A stretch of DNA of 64,000 bases from the NCBI GenBank assembly GCA_902798965.1, contig CADBYS010000022.1, forward strand, positions 20,652 to 84,651, written 5' to 3'. Positions 43,806-52,721 of this stretch are shown here, in pieces. Numbering within the stretch: position 1 is the first letter of the stretch; every line of letters begins with the position of its first letter. This DNA comes from an uncultured Bacteroidales bacterium (GTDB lineage: Bacteria > Bacteroidota > Bacteroidia > Bacteroidales > Paludibacteraceae). The position numbers were made by a program, and so were the translations under genes. The notes under the pieces were generated by a model. It did not search any database and was not told the origin of the DNA. It saw nothing but the letters and a program-made list of their open reading frames with translations.

Positions 43806-44999
43806 TTAATACAGGAATCCGAAGAGCCACAAAGGTATCGCGTTGCCGCGGCCATACTCAATGTTCGCAACAGCCGTTGGACGAATCGGTGTACGAACAG
43901 GCATCTTGTCCTTAACGTCGAAGTAATGCTTGCTGTCGATCACGAACATAGCATTTCTCTCGGTCGAGTTAATCTTGTGGCACGAGTGGATAGCATTGTA
44001 GAAGAACGTCTCGGCAATGTCTTGCTGCGTGATGTCACGCGCAAAATTCATGTACGCGATGTTCGTGTTCTGCAAATATACCTTGCTCGGCTTGCTCGGG
44101 AAGGCTTTGCCTTCGTCGTACAGCAGGTTGATCAGACGTGCACGCTGCATGTAACCCAGGTAGTTCATCGTTGTGGCGCGGCTCGTCTCGATCTGCTCTG
44201 ACAAGGTTGATACGTTCGGCACGTAAGGAGCATTCTCCATTATCAGATACAGCAACTTGCGTATCTTATTTAGATACGGTACATCAATCTGCTTGATGAT
44301 CAGCACATCTACCTCCAGCGCCATGTTCATCGTACGCAACAGCTCTTCGCTGAAGTTACGGTTCTCCAGGTACGAAGGATAGTAGCCGTGATGCAGGTAA
44401 GCATCCATGTACTGCTGCGGACGAACCTGACTGAGTACCTCACGGGCGATCAACTCGTGGTGTTGCAGGATATCGTCCAGCGAGTAGGTATCGAGCTGAA
44501 CATGTGCCTGCAGATTCAGGTACTCACGTAGTGAGAACCCACGCAGGTTGTACACCTTTACCAAGCCGGACAATTCGCGATTCTCCTCATCCTCCAAATC
44601 CATGACCGGCGAAGCGGTGAATACAATGTGCAGCGCCTTGTACTTGTCGTGGCACACGCGGAGCTCATGTCTCCAGTTCGAATACTTGAACACCTGATCA
44701 AGCAACAAGGTCTTGCCGCCTTTCTTTACAAACTCGGAAGCGAACTCGGTTATTGAATGACGCGAGAAGTAGAAGTTGTTGAAATTCACATACAACGTCT
44801 CTCCCGGAGCCTCATGAGGCAGTTTGCGTGCTTTCTCGCGAGCATAAGCGAGCAGGAAGTCGGTTTTACCGACACCACGACCGCCCTTAATGGCAATTAA
44901 ACGATCATTCCAGTCAATTTCGTCCATCAATTGACGTCTCATAGGAACCTGTACATGCTCCACCAGGTACTTATGGGTTTGAATAAATGGGTCTAACAT
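43806..44999 (-). CDS. AAA_14 / DUF4143-type ATPase
   Basis: 397 residues. Walker A IKGGRGVGKTDFL (38-50); the AAA core has LLLDQVFKYSNW in the Walker B position (the usual DE is LDQ here). A C-terminal DUF4143-like part has MENAPYVPNVSTLSEQIETSRATTMNYLGYMQ (winged helix), then a nuclease-like fold. Such STAND-like ATPases are widespread in Bacteroidota, with unknown roles. It has its own promoter behind 23-bp repeats. Confidence 0.82.
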   Translation of the reverse strand: MLDPFIQTHKYLVEHVQVPMRRQLMDEIDWNDRLIAIKGGRGVGKTDFLLAYAREKARKLPHEAPGETLYVNFNNFYFSRHSITEFASEFVKKGGKTLLLDQVFKYSNWRHELRVCHDKYKALHIVFTASPVMDLEDEENRELSGLVKVYNLRGFSLREYLNLQAHVQLDTYSLDDILQHHELIAREVLSQVRPQQYMDAYLHHGYYPSYLENRNFSEELLRTMNMALEVDVLIIKQIDVPYLNKIRKLLYLIMENAPYVPNVSTLSEQIETSRATTMNYLGYMQRARLINLLYDEGKAFPSKPSKVYLQNTNIAYMNFARDITQQDIAETFFYNAIHSCHKINSTERNAMFVIDSKHYFDVKDKMPVRTPIRPTAVANIEYGRGNAIPLWLFGFLY

Positions 45000-45057
45000 A
45001 TAAATATGTTTTTGTTTTTAAGTGGGTTACACATTGCCCAAACCATGCTTCGCATAG

Positions 45058-45126
45058 TTCGCAAATCGCGCCTTACACAGTTCGCAAAGGGCGGTTTCCA
45101 CCATTCGCAAAATGCGGGTTACACAA
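45058..45126. repeat. Three 23-bp tandem repeats upstream of the AAA_14 gene
   Basis: TTCGCAAA-nnGCGn-nTTACACAn units at 45058, 45081 and 45104, with a partial unit before and after. They lie within the gene-free 45000-45377 stretch, between the promoter at 45135 and the start codon, so they would be in the 5' untranslated leader. Confidence 0.82.
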
Positions 45127-45134
45127 TTCGGCTG

Positions 45135-45166
45135 CAAAGATACAAAAAAAATTTGATATTTGCAAG
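45135..45166 (-). promoter_or_regulatory. Promoter of the AAA_14 gene
   Basis: Minus strand: -33-like CTTG (45163-45166), 20-bp spacer, -7 TATCTTTG (45135-45142). It gives a leader of about 130 nt. Confidence 0.7.
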
Positions 45167-45315
45167 TATTTTGTAAAAAAAATGTTACAAAATTGCAAAA
45201 AAATTACTTTTTAAACTCAAGATGGCAATTTTGTGACACTTTTTGGTCATTTTGTAGTCATAACTTTACATTCTTTTATGTCACTTCAAATTTTTCTGAA
45301 CTTTTGTTCAAAATA

Positions 45316-45347
45316 TTTGCAAATGTCAAAAAAATGTTGTACCTTTG
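45316..45347 (+). promoter_or_regulatory. Promoter of tRNA-Gly
   Basis: -33 TTTG (45316-45319), 20-bp spacer, -7 TACCTTTG (45340-45347). Transcription should begin about 25 nt before the tRNA. Confidence 0.88.
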
Positions 45348-45377
45348 CACCGGAATTCTGATTTATCAAATCCGATT

Positions 45378-45450
45378 GCGGTAGTAGCTCAGTTGGTAGA
45401 GCATCAGCTTCCCAAGCTGAGGGTCACGGGTTCGAGTCCCGCTTACCGCT
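45378..45450 (+). tRNA. tRNA-Gly (anticodon CCC)
   Basis: 73 nt cloverleaf: acceptor GCGGTAG / TTACCGC (last pair G-U), D arm GCTC...GAGC, anticodon arm TCAGC-TTCCCAA-GCTGA, T arm with TTCGAGT. The first T-stem pair is A-C, a mismatch. CCA is not encoded. A terminator follows. Confidence 0.95.
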
Positions 45451-45460
45451 CCCTCAAAGC

Positions 45461-45488
45461 AAAAGGAGTCACAACGACTCCTTTTTTT
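45461..45488 (+). terminator. Intrinsic terminator of tRNA-Gly
   Basis: AAAAGGAGTC, loop ACAAC, GACTCCTTTT, then further T. Ten-bp stem followed by a T-run. Confidence 0.9.
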
Positions 45489-45558
45489 GTTCAATGTTTG
45501 TTCTATGTTGTTGCTATGTTAATGCCTGTTTCACCCGTTTACTAAGGCCTTTCTGCGC

Positions 45559-45594
45559 AAAAAAAAGAAGTTACGCATTTCTGCATAACTTCTT
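45559..45594 (-). terminator. Intrinsic terminator of tRNA-Lys
   Basis: Minus strand: AAGAAGTTA...TAACTTCTT (45565-45594, with an inner GCA/TGC pairing), followed by a run of T (45559-45566 on the plus strand is A8). Confidence 0.88.
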
Positions 45595-45604
45595 GATTTT
45601 CAGG

Positions 45605-45677
45605 TGTCCCCCGAGGGACTCGAACCCTCGACCCACTGATTAAGAGTCAGTTGCTCTACCAACTGAGCTAGGGAGAC
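45605..45677 (-). tRNA. tRNA-Lys (anticodon CTT)
   Basis: 73 nt cloverleaf: acceptor GTCTCCC / GGGGGAC (one T-G pair), D arm GCTC...GAGC, anticodon arm ACTGA-CTCTTAA-TCAGT, T arm GAGGG-TTCGAGT-CCCTC. Convergent with tRNA-Gly; the two terminators stand between them. Confidence 0.96.
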
Positions 45678-45749
45678 CTCTTGCCTCACGATCATGAACT
45701 TCTGTTCCCGAGTTACGAGCGTTTTGTTCATTTTCACGCAAAGCGACTG

Positions 45750-45781
45750 CAAAGGTACTACAATTTTTCGAGAAATCCAAA
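45750..45781 (-). promoter_or_regulatory. Promoter of tRNA-Lys
   Basis: Minus strand: -33 TTTG (45778-45781), 20-bp spacer, -7 TACCTTTG (45750-45757). Confidence 0.85.
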
Positions 45782-45819
45782 TTTTTGCCCCTTACAGCAT
45801 CACTTTTACGCCAAATTTC

Positions 45820-46302
45820 TCAATCATTGCCATGTTCGCCTTGCAAACGCTCGCAATAGATGCGTGTGGCGGACTCAACCATCCTCAGGCATGGACGTTG
45901 CCGGTAGTACTCCGCTGTACGGGCATCAGGAGCCGGCGAAACAGGCGTATCTTTGCGCAACTGCAGCAACTCGCGGCACAGATATGAGCCGTTCTGCTCG
46001 GCAAAACGATGCACCAGATTCTGTACATTGCGGTAATTGTTCTGCTTGCCTGCAGCATCCTCTCCTTTCGTTGCGCCCGACTCCAGACCTTCCAGCAACG
46101 CCATTGCCGAACAGGCACCGCACATCTCACGCAGTCTGCCTACTCCACCGCCAAACGATGCCGACAATCGTGCAGCCTGCTCCTCGGGCAAACCGTACAC
46201 ATCCGCCAAGGCACAAAAAACGGCTTGAGAACAATTCAAGCCACTTAAGAACAACTCGCGTGCGCGCAACACGCGCTCTTCCATATTTACCGTACTATTC
46301 AT
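45820..46302 (-). CDS. C_GCAxxG_C_C family redox protein
   Basis: 160 residues from MNSTVNMEERV (46302); a GTG start at 46350, directly after dnaA, is also possible. Matches the C_GCAxxG_C_C family: NCSQAVFCALADVYG, SASFGGGVGRLREMCGACSAM and YLCRELLQL carry the conserved cysteines, which may bind a metal cluster or act in thiol chemistry. Lies 50 bp downstream of dnaA on the same strand. Confidence 0.82.
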   Translation of the reverse strand: MNSTVNMEERVLRARELFLSGLNCSQAVFCALADVYGLPEEQAARLSASFGGGVGRLREMCGACSAMALLEGLESGATKGEDAAGKQNNYRNVQNLVHRFAEQNGSYLCRELLQLRKDTPVSPAPDARTAEYYRQRPCLRMVESATRIYCERLQGEHGND

Positions 46303-46351
46303 ATATTGCAATGTTACGTCGCTATTTTCACGCAACGGATCGCTGCGCACA

Positions 46352-47734
46352 TCAACCGGCGATCTGGTTCTTGATGCGGTTCACCCTTCTGCCCAGCATC
46401 ACATCCTTGGCCAGACTGCGACTGAGCACATCCAACGCGTGAGCTACAGTGGCGTGGGTACGGTTGCCGTGGCAGCGGCCTATATCGGCCAGGGTCATCG
46501 TAGTCAGCGACTTGCTCAGGAACATCGACACTTGGCGGGCAACCACTACGTCGTGCTGACGACTGTCGGATACCAACGCATCCTTCGACACATTAAACTC
46601 CTCGCTCACTGCTGCCATAATATCCTCCATATTGCGCTCACGGGGTTTGAGTGTCACGATACGACCGACCACATCACGCGCCAGATCCAGGTCAATACCC
46701 TTGTCCGACAAGGTGGAGTAAGCCAGCAGCGATGCCAGCACACCCTCCAGATCACGCACGTTGTCGCACACGTTCGTAGCAATAAAGTCCACTATCTCTT
46801 CGCTCAGCACTATGCCGTCGTGATGCATCTTGTTGAGCAGGATTGCCTTACGCAAGGCAAAGTCAGGCTTGAGCATCTCAGCCATCAGTCCCCACTTGAA
46901 GCGCGTGAGCAAGCGGTCTTCTATTCCGTCCAGATCCTTGGGCGAGCGGTCGCATGTCAGCACAATCTGCTTGCCCGACTGCTGCAGGAAATTGAAGATA
47001 TGGAAGAAGGTATCGAGCGTCGCACGCTTACCCGCGATATATTGTATGTCATCCACAATCAGCACATCGATCGTCTGATAGAACAACAGGAAATCCGGGG
47101 TACTGTTATGTGCCACGGCATCCTGGTATTGCAGTTGGAAAGTGTTCGCCGATACGTACAGCACGCGCTTGGCTGGCATCAAACGCTTCACCTCGTTGCC
47201 GATGGCGTTGGCCAGGTGCGTCTTGCCTACACCGCTGCCACCATAGATGAACATCGGGTTAAAACTTCCGATGCCCGGCTGCATGGCAACCGACAGACCA
47301 ACGGTGCGCGCCAGCTTGTTGGCTTCGCCTTGCACAAACGTATCGAACGTATAGTACGGATTGAGCTGGCTGTTGAAATCCGGCTCTTCCTTCAATGCCG
47401 GCTGCTGGGCAAGCTGAGCAGGCAACTCCGGCGCACGCGATACATCCGAAGGAATGTTCACGCCCACGTCCGAGCGCGACGAATCATATTGTACGAAATA
47501 CTCCAGCTTGATCTGGGGACCCAACACGCGGAACAATACGCGCGAGAGCAGATTCAAGTAGTTCTCCTCAATGTAATCAACAACGAACTGCGACTTAACC
47601 TGCAGCGTCAGCACATCGTTATCTAAACTCAGTGCCTGAATCGGAGCAAACCAAGTGGAGAACACAGTCGGCGTGAGATTGTCACGCAAAATGTGTAAAC
47701 ATTCAGTCCATATTTGTTGTACATTTTTTACCAT
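46352..47734 (-). CDS. dnaA: Chromosomal replication initiator protein DnaA
   Basis: ATPase that opens oriC. 460 residues from MVKNVQQIWTECL (47734); a longer frame to 47779 would start inside the promoter. Domain I 1-75 (TPTVFSTWFAPI), linker to about 120, AAA+ domain with GGSGVGKTHLANAIGNE (165-181) and VLIVDDIQYIAGK, and a C-terminal DNA-binding helix-turn-helix with CHGNRTHATVAHAL. dnaN and recF are not adjacent. Confidence 0.97.
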   Translation of the reverse strand: MVKNVQQIWTECLHILRDNLTPTVFSTWFAPIQALSLDNDVLTLQVKSQFVVDYIEENYLNLLSRVLFRVLGPQIKLEYFVQYDSSRSDVGVNIPSDVSRAPELPAQLAQQPALKEEPDFNSQLNPYYTFDTFVQGEANKLARTVGLSVAMQPGIGSFNPMFIYGGSGVGKTHLANAIGNEVKRLMPAKRVLYVSANTFQLQYQDAVAHNSTPDFLLFYQTIDVLIVDDIQYIAGKRATLDTFFHIFNFLQQSGKQIVLTCDRSPKDLDGIEDRLLTRFKWGLMAEMLKPDFALRKAILLNKMHHDGIVLSEEIVDFIATNVCDNVRDLEGVLASLLAYSTLSDKGIDLDLARDVVGRIVTLKPRERNMEDIMAAVSEEFNVSKDALVSDSRQHDVVVARQVSMFLSKSLTTMTLADIGRCHGNRTHATVAHALDVLSRSLAKDVMLGRRVNRIKNQIAG

Positions 47735-47776
47735 AGAGAGCAAAATAAATCGGAGCACAATCTCCGAAATCCGCTG

Positions 47777-47808
47777 CAAAGGTACAACTTTTTTTTGACA
47801 TTTGCAAA
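47777..47808 (-). promoter_or_regulatory. Promoter of dnaA
   Basis: Minus strand: -33 TTTG (47805-47808), 20-bp spacer, -7 TACCTTTG (47777-47784). The following gene-free 240 bp (47809-48050) is AT-rich but shows no clear DnaA-box cluster. Confidence 0.88.
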
Positions 47809-48050
47809 TTCAAGAAAGTGACATTTTTTGACATTTTTCGCACCCTATACGCTATCAATCACTTACAAAATTATCGCTGATTTCCAATACCTTTTCACCC
47901 CCCCATTTTGCCAACTTATTGATTTATAGCAAGGCGAATAGAAGACCATTCTCAGCACCCCTAAGCCGTTCGCAAACCGAACCCCAAAACTCACTGATTT
48001 TTCAGCCCCATCACTTTTTTCTTATTTATAATTTACAAGAATAAGGCTCT

Positions 48051-48596
48051 TTAAAGTAGAGTTTGCAACACGCAAATTTCTCCTTCAAGCACCCATTCAG
48101 GCAGGCATGCAACGACATGAAAATCAGCCGATTGAAAGGCTTTTTGCGATGCTGAATTTTCTTTTCTGACCATAGCATACAACATGCGAAAGTGCAGAAT
48201 ATGAGAGGTATAACTTTTTAGCAGTTTCAGCGCTTCGCGTGCCAAACCCAGATTTCTGTACGCCGGGTCAACATATACGGCAACTCCGGCTTTGCGGTTG
48301 CGAATGTCCACGTCATACAAATCCACGCACCCCGTCGGTGTGTCGTTCTGCCCCGAACAGATGATAAGCCTGAGCTGACCGTCCAGATAGATATCGCCGG
48401 TTGTACGCTGCAGGTAGTCACGCAGGTCATCCTTGCTCAGCGGGTTGTGTGTCGCGCCATCCGGCCAAGCCTCTGCATCATTCTCCCACTTGTACAACCA
48501 TGGCAGATCCGCCTGCTCCAGCTTGCGCAAGCGAACACTACCCGCCACAGACGAACCTGCCACAGGCGACTCCGGTGTGGAAAGACCCGTCATCAT
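48051..48596 (-). CDS. GNAT family N-acetyltransferase
   Basis: 181 residues. RLRKLEQADLPWLYKWENDAE (about 22-42) and GVAVYVDPAYRNLGLAREALKLL (acetyl-CoA loop R/QxxGxA, about 111-133) identify the RimJ/RimL-like GNAT fold. The N-terminal SPVAGSSVAGS is a small direct duplication in the DNA. Substrate unknown. Overlaps the following HAD gene by 4 bp. Confidence 0.88.
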   Translation of the reverse strand: MMTGLSTPESPVAGSSVAGSVRLRKLEQADLPWLYKWENDAEAWPDGATHNPLSKDDLRDYLQRTTGDIYLDGQLRLIICSGQNDTPTGCVDLYDVDIRNRKAGVAVYVDPAYRNLGLAREALKLLKSYTSHILHFRMLYAMVRKENSASQKAFQSADFHVVACLPEWVLEGEICVLQTLL

Positions 48597-49015
48597 GCAA
48601 ACAAACGCTCCATTAAGGATTTCTTGCGCTTGGGTGACTCTTCCTCATAGCCGTGAGGAACAGGCTGCAAGGCTTTGCCGCTGTGGATCATCTGATAGAT
48701 CACTCCCCAGTCGGGCAGACCGCCCAGGTTATGGTCGTCGATGAACACATCGGCATCCATCTTGCGCGATACGCGCATATCGGGCGTCTCTTCAGGGAAA
48801 GAGGAGTTTACGGCATAGAACTCCAGTCCGCGCTCGCGGCAATAGTTCACAGCATCCTCCAGCAACTTCCCTTCGCGGCAGGTGTACAGGATGATTTGAC
48901 ACATATCTTCGCGCTGCAACTTCTTGAGCGTCTCAATAGCGAACGGGATAGGCTTGCCTATCTGCGGGTATGCGTGGGTAACGATTGTCCCATCAAAATC
49001 TACTGCTATAGTCAT
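48593..49015 (-). CDS. HAD-like hydrolase, BT0820 type
   Basis: 140 residues. AVDFDGTIVTHAYP (4-17) is the first HAD motif, ILYTCREGKLLEDAV (about 42-56) the second, and DVFIDDHNLGGLPDW (88-102) the acidic last motif. The small cap-less form is common in Bacteroidota phages and genomes, with unknown substrates. Coupled to the acetyltransferase gene by a 4-bp overlap. Confidence 0.85.
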   Translation of the reverse strand: MTIAVDFDGTIVTHAYPQIGKPIPFAIETLKKLQREDMCQIILYTCREGKLLEDAVNYCRERGLEFYAVNSSFPEETPDMRVSRKMDADVFIDDHNLGGLPDWGVIYQMIHSGKALQPVPHGYEEESPKRKKSLMERLFA

Positions 49016-49035
49016 ATCATTTACAATTTATTCGT

Positions 49036-49545
49036 TTAATAAGTCGGGTTATTCTCATCCTCCCGGCGGAATTCAGCTTCGGCTTTTCCGGGTGTGGGTT
49101 TGGTGAATACGAGTGCTACAGCTCCGATTGCGGCCAACCAAAGCATTGGTTGATGTCCACCTAACAAGAAATAGGCAAAAAAACTAATTAATGAACCCAC
49201 TGCAATCAGAATCATGCGCAACGATGCGTACATGTAGTAGGTATCATATTTAAGCGATTCATCTTCAATTTTCGCGATTTTTGCACAACTACGTTTCATC
49301 CAATACAACACACCGGGAATTACCGCCAAGGTGTAAATTATCGCCAAGTATTGTATAATCATACCAACTCGTCCTGTCGGGGCAAAAACGATAGAGCGCC
49401 CTCCGCCTTCAATAGCAATACCGGTATAATTAAAATACGCTACCAGACCGGCAAGTATAATAATACAAAAATACAAACCGTAATAAATACCTTTCATAAA
49501 TTTCGGCCATGCATCAGGGCTCATGTGTTGACTTGGTTTTAACAT
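49036..49545 (-). CDS. Four-span membrane protein, unknown
   Basis: 169 residues with hydrophobic segments near 20-40 (YYGLYFCIIILAGLVAYF), 63-82, 113-130 and 135-147, and a charged C-terminal tail (GKAEAEFRREDENNPTY). No family recognised. It lies between recR and the HAD gene on the same strand with 12- and 20-bp gaps, so it is probably cotranscribed. Confidence 0.7.
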   Translation of the reverse strand: MLKPSQHMSPDAWPKFMKGIYYGLYFCIIILAGLVAYFNYTGIAIEGGGRSIVFAPTGRVGMIIQYLAIIYTLAVIPGVLYWMKRSCAKIAKIEDESLKYDTYYMYASLRMILIAVGSLISFFAYFLLGGHQPMLWLAAIGAVALVFTKPTPGKAEAEFRREDENNPTY

Positions 49546-49557
49546 AATTATTCCGTT

Positions 49558-50184
49558 TTATCCATTAAATATTGTTCTGTTCAATATGGAACGCCCGAGA
49601 GTTATCTCATCGGTATATTCCAGTTCGTTGCCGATGGCTATACCCCGTGCAATCAACGATATTGTCACGCTCTCCAGGGGTTTGCCGGCTTGCTCCAGGC
49701 TGTTCATAATACGGCGGTAGAGGTAGAAGTTCGTTGTGTCACCTTCCATCGTGGTGGGCAATGCCAGAATGATCTCTTTCACCTCACCGCTCAGCACGCG
49801 CTCCACGAGTTTGTCCACTTCTATATCTTTCGGGCCAATTCCGTCTATCGGCGAAATCACTCCGCCAAGCACATGGTACACGCCGTGGTACTGCCCGGTG
49901 TTCTCCACCGACATCACATCCTGCACGTTTTCCACCACACAGATCGTTGCGTGGTCACGCCGCGGGTTGGCACATATCGGGCACATCAGCGCATCGGAGA
50001 TGTTCCGGCACTCGCTGCAATAGTGCACCTCTTTCTTTAGGCGCGTGAGCGAATCGGCGAAGCTCTGTACATCGCCCTCGGGTTGGCGCAACAGGTGCAA
50101 CACCAACCTCAGTGCCGTCTTCCTCCCCACGCCGGGCAGCGAGGCAAACGAGTTCACCGCATTATCCAACAATTGACTTTCCAT
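49558..50184 (-). CDS. recR: Recombination protein RecR
   Basis: Partner of RecF/RecO in loading RecA on gapped DNA. 208 residues from [10 protein letters not shown] (50184). Codons upstream of it ([11 protein letters not shown] in an extended frame) come from the heptamer array and are not part of the protein. Hh[10 protein letters not shown] (18-26), zinc finger [16 protein letters not shown], and [26 protein letters not shown]...LGG are all present. Confidence 0.96.
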   Translation of the reverse strand: MESQLLDNAVNSFASLPGVGRKTALRLVLHLLRQPEGDVQSFADSLTRLKKEVHYCSECRNISDALMCPICANPRRDHATICVVENVQDVMSVENTGQYHGVYHVLGGVISPIDGIGPKDIEVDKLVERVLSGEVKEIILALPTTMEGDTTNFYLYRRIMNSLEQAGKPLESVTISLIARGIAIGNELEYTDEITLGRSILNRTIFNG

Positions 50185-50187
50185 CTG

Positions 50188-50229
50188 CTTTTTGCTTTTG
50201 TCTTTTGTCTTTCGTCTTTTGTCTATAAT
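50188..50229. repeat. Heptamer array between relA/spoT-like gene and recR
   Basis: Six units: CTTTTTG, CTTTTGT, CTTTTGT, CTTTCGT, CTTTTGT, CTATAAT. They fill the spacer from the synthetase stop (50232) to 3 bp before the recR start. Confidence 0.9.
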
Positions 50230-50231
50230 GA

Positions 50232-51668
50232 CTACTGCTTCTCCTTCCACCGCGCGGGAATAACCCTATATGGATAGCGCTCGCGCATATTCACGGCGTT
50301 CGGGCAGTCGCAGTGGTGGATACGTATTCCTTTCGTCACGCTCACGAATCCGAAGATCGGGTCGCCGGGTTGCGGGTTGCAGCATTTCGACAGGGCATAA
50401 TCCACGTTCTTGACATGTATATCCACCTCCAGAGCCAGCGCGGTGTGGGTGGTAGTGGTTGTTGCCTCGCGTTGCGGACTGACTGCCGGCGTAGCATCCA
50501 GATCGGCATACACCTCCTTGAGCCGCTGCACATCCTCCTTACCCAGCGCCAAGGCCTGGTAGAAGTCCGATATGGCTTTGTAGCCCAGTTTCAGCGCCAG
50601 CTTCGTGATGTGCGCTTCATCGCAGTCGAGCTTCCAGTTCTTGAACCGCCGCTCCAGCAGTTCCCTACCCTCGGCAGCCTGCTTGTACTCCACTTCCTTC
50701 AGGGCTTGCTTGATCTTATTCTTCGCCTTGGTGGAAGCCACGAAGTTCAGCCAGTTGCTTGTAGGATGTTGGTTGGGCGAGGTGTATATCTCCACCTGAT
50801 CGCCGTTCTGCAGCGTTTGGCGGATACTTACGTGCTGGTCGCGTATCTTACCGCCCACGCAGTGGCAACCTACCTCCGAGTGGATGGAGAAGGCAAAATC
50901 CAACACCGTTGCACCAAAAGGCAACCGGCGCAGATCACCCGTGGGCGTAAATACATATACGCTCTGCTTGTCGGTGTTCAGCTTGTTGCCGTCCACCCCT
51001 TTGTACACCCAGTGCGCTGCCACACCTTTCTCGGCAATCTCGTCCATCCGGCGCGTACGGATCTGCACTTCCACCCATTTATTTTCCGGCCCGAGCACCG
51101 TGGTGTGCAAGCTCTCGTAGCCATTCTCTTTCGGCACGCTCAGCCAGTCACGCAGGCGTTTGGGGTTGGGCTGGTACATATCCGTGATGATTGAATATAC
51201 CTGCCAGCAGTCCTGCTTCTCGCGCTCCAACGGCGAATCCAGAATGATACGGATGGCAAACAGGTCATAGATACGATCCACATCACAATGCTGCACTTGC
51301 ATCTTGTGATAGATCGAGTGGATGGATTTAGGCCGTCCCTTGATGGTGAACGTGAATCCTGAATCTTTCAGTTTCTGCTCCAACGGCGTGATGAACGCGG
51401 CAATATACGCATCGCGCTCGGTCTTTTTCGCCGCCAACTCGTGGGCGATATATTTGTATTTGGTGTAGTCGGTGAACTTCAGCGCCAGATCCTCCATTTC
51501 CGTCTTGATCTGATACAAGCCTAAACGATGCGCCAGCGGCGCATGAAGCGATGCCGTCTCGCTCGCCACATGACGACGACGATCCGAATCGCCTTCCTTA
51601 TCCAACGTGCGCAACAATTCCAAACGCTCAAGAAGGATGTCGTACAAAACTTTGTTGCTATCTTCCAT
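50232..51668 (-). CDS. Shortened RelA/SpoT homologue, (p)ppGpp synthetase without HD and ACT domains
   Basis: 478 residues from [10 protein letters not shown] (51668). The synthetase domain is intact at about 105-220: [43 protein letters not shown] and VEVQIRT. TGS domain near 235-300 ([24 protein letters not shown]); CC/zinc-finger-like domain at the end ([31 protein letters not shown]). The long RSH proteins of about 740 residues begin with an HD hydrolase and end with an ACT domain. Here only the tail of the HD region remains and the ACT is missing. The gene has its own promoter, so it is not a fragment cut by a frameshift. A hydrolase must be encoded elsewhere. Confidence 0.88.
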   Translation of the reverse strand: MEDSNKVLYDILLERLELLRTLDKEGDSDRRRHVASETASLHAPLAHRLGLYQIKTEMEDLALKFTDYTKYKYIAHELAAKKTERDAYIAAFITPLEQKLKDSGFTFTIKGRPKSIHSIYHKMQVQHCDVDRIYDLFAIRIILDSPLEREKQDCWQVYSIITDMYQPNPKRLRDWLSVPKENGYESLHTTVLGPENKWVEVQIRTRRMDEIAEKGVAAHWVYKGVDGNKLNTDKQSVYVFTPTGDLRRLPFGATVLDFAFSIHSEVGCHCVGGKIRDQHVSIRQTLQNGDQVEIYTSPNQHPTSNWLNFVASTKAKNKIKQALKEVEYKQAAEGRELLERRFKNWKLDCDEAHITKLALKLGYKAISDFYQALALGKEDVQRLKEVYADLDATPAVSPQREATTTTTHTALALEVDIHVKNVDYALSKCCNPQPGDPIFGFVSVTKGIRIHHCDCPNAVNMRERYPYRVIPARWKEKQ

Positions 51669-51741
51669 AATTTTTTGCCTCAAATTTGCCAAAAATTGCC
51701 ATTATTGGTGAAATTTTGCAAATACTTATACAAATTTCGTG

Positions 51742-51772
51742 CAAAATTACAAAAAAATTTGCAAATTTCAAA
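51742..51772 (-). promoter_or_regulatory. Promoter of the RelA/SpoT-like gene
   Basis: Minus strand: -7 TAATTTTG (51742-51749), 19-bp spacer, -33 TTTG (51769-51772). It overlaps the divergent promoter of the gene at 51848. Confidence 0.65.
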
Positions 51773-51789
51773 ATATTTTTGTAACTTTG
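51758..51789 (+). promoter_or_regulatory. Promoter of the gene at 51848
   Basis: -33 TTTG (51758-51761), 20-bp spacer, -7 TAACTTTG (51782-51789). Confidence 0.85.
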
Positions 51790-51847
51790 TAGCGATTTAT
51801 CGTGAACAACGTCAAAATTGACATATAATAAACAAAAAAATACATAC

Positions 51848-52597
51848 ATGAAAACAACATTTCGTATTTTGCTTGCGTTAGCTATATGCTTCTTGGCATA
51901 TATCTGCGTTGACAGCGTTGTCACTCCTATTCAGTTCGAAGAAACGCGTGTTGCACGTGAGGAGGCAGTAGTTAAGAACCTTATCCACATCCGTACGGCA
52001 GAGGTGGAGTACAAGAATCAGCATGGCCGTTTCATGGCTGATCCCGATTCGCTCATCCTGTTCTTGCGCACTGTGCCCAAGAAAGAGGTGATGAAGGAAG
52101 GTTCACTTACCGACAAACAATTGGAGGCCGGTCTGACCGAGCACAAGGCCGTTAAGCTTATCGACAAAGCGAAAGCCAAAGCAATGAGCAAACTCAAAAC
52201 CGACGATCAGGATGCTCTCTATGCGTACATCTGGGAGAACGACCGTGACATCAAGGATGCAGGGCTGCAAGGTTTCCGCCGTGATACCATCGAGCTCAAC
52301 ATGATTCAGGCGCTTTACAAGGGACTCTTCGACGAGCAGACCATCGAGCAGATCATCTACATCCCGTACTCTGACAACCTCAAGTTCGAGTTCGAGACCA
52401 ACGATGAGTACAAGACCTCGCAAGGTATCCATGTTCCTCTGTTCGAGGCACGTGCTCCGTTCGAGACCTACCTGGCTGACCAGGACGAGCAGGAACTCGT
52501 TAACCTTATCGACAAGGAGAAGAAACTCGAACACTATCCCGGACTGAAAGTCGGTTCAGTAGATGCTCCGAACAACAACGCAGGTAACTGGGAATAA
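51848..52597 (+). CDS. Membrane-anchored protein of unknown function
   Basis: 249 residues from MKTTFRILLALAICFLAYI (51848). One N-terminal membrane segment, then a helical, highly charged periplasmic or cytoplasmic part (VAREEAVVKNLIHIRTAEVEYKNQHG and LKFEFETNDEYKTSQG). The segment IRTAEVEYKNQHGRF resembles the start of type IV pilin-like and Bacteroidales periplasmic proteins, but no family can be named. Divergent from the RelA/SpoT-like gene. Confidence 0.78.
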   Translation: MKTTFRILLALAICFLAYICVDSVVTPIQFEETRVAREEAVVKNLIHIRTAEVEYKNQHGRFMADPDSLILFLRTVPKKEVMKEGSLTDKQLEAGLTEHKAVKLIDKAKAKAMSKLKTDDQDALYAYIWENDRDIKDAGLQGFRRDTIELNMIQALYKGLFDEQTIEQIIYIPYSDNLKFEFETNDEYKTSQGIHVPLFEARAPFETYLADQDEQELVNLIDKEKKLEHYPGLKVGSVDAPNNNAGNWE

Positions 52598-52627
52598 CGC
52601 GTTCGGCAAACCGCGCTAACTGATGCC

Positions 52628-52642
52628 GCGCTGCGGCATAGA
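52628..52642 (+). terminator. Short hairpin after the gene at 51848
   Basis: TGCCGC-GCT-GCGGCA (within 52624-52638 or nearby), GC-rich, without a clear T-run; a weak terminator at best. Confidence 0.4.
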
Positions 52643-52651
52643 GCGCACGGT

Positions 52652-52705
52652 TGCCTCCGCTCTCCCCACCACAAACACTTACGTTGGTTTGTGTCGGGGA
52701 CCCCA
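52652..52705. repeat. Dispersed hairpin element, copy B
   Basis: TGCCTCCGCTCTCCCC, then a hairpin (CCCC...CAAAC / GTTTG...GGGG), then GGGGACCCC. The head is identical to the element at 13922. It sits in the spacer before rsmD. Confidence 0.65.
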
Positions 52706-52721
52706 TAAATAAAGAAAAAAT

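Noticed and set aside
47785-48050. Possible replication origin in the spacer upstream of dnaA
   Set aside because: The stretch is AT-rich but contains no cluster of TTATCCACA-like boxes, and dnaN/recF are not nearby.
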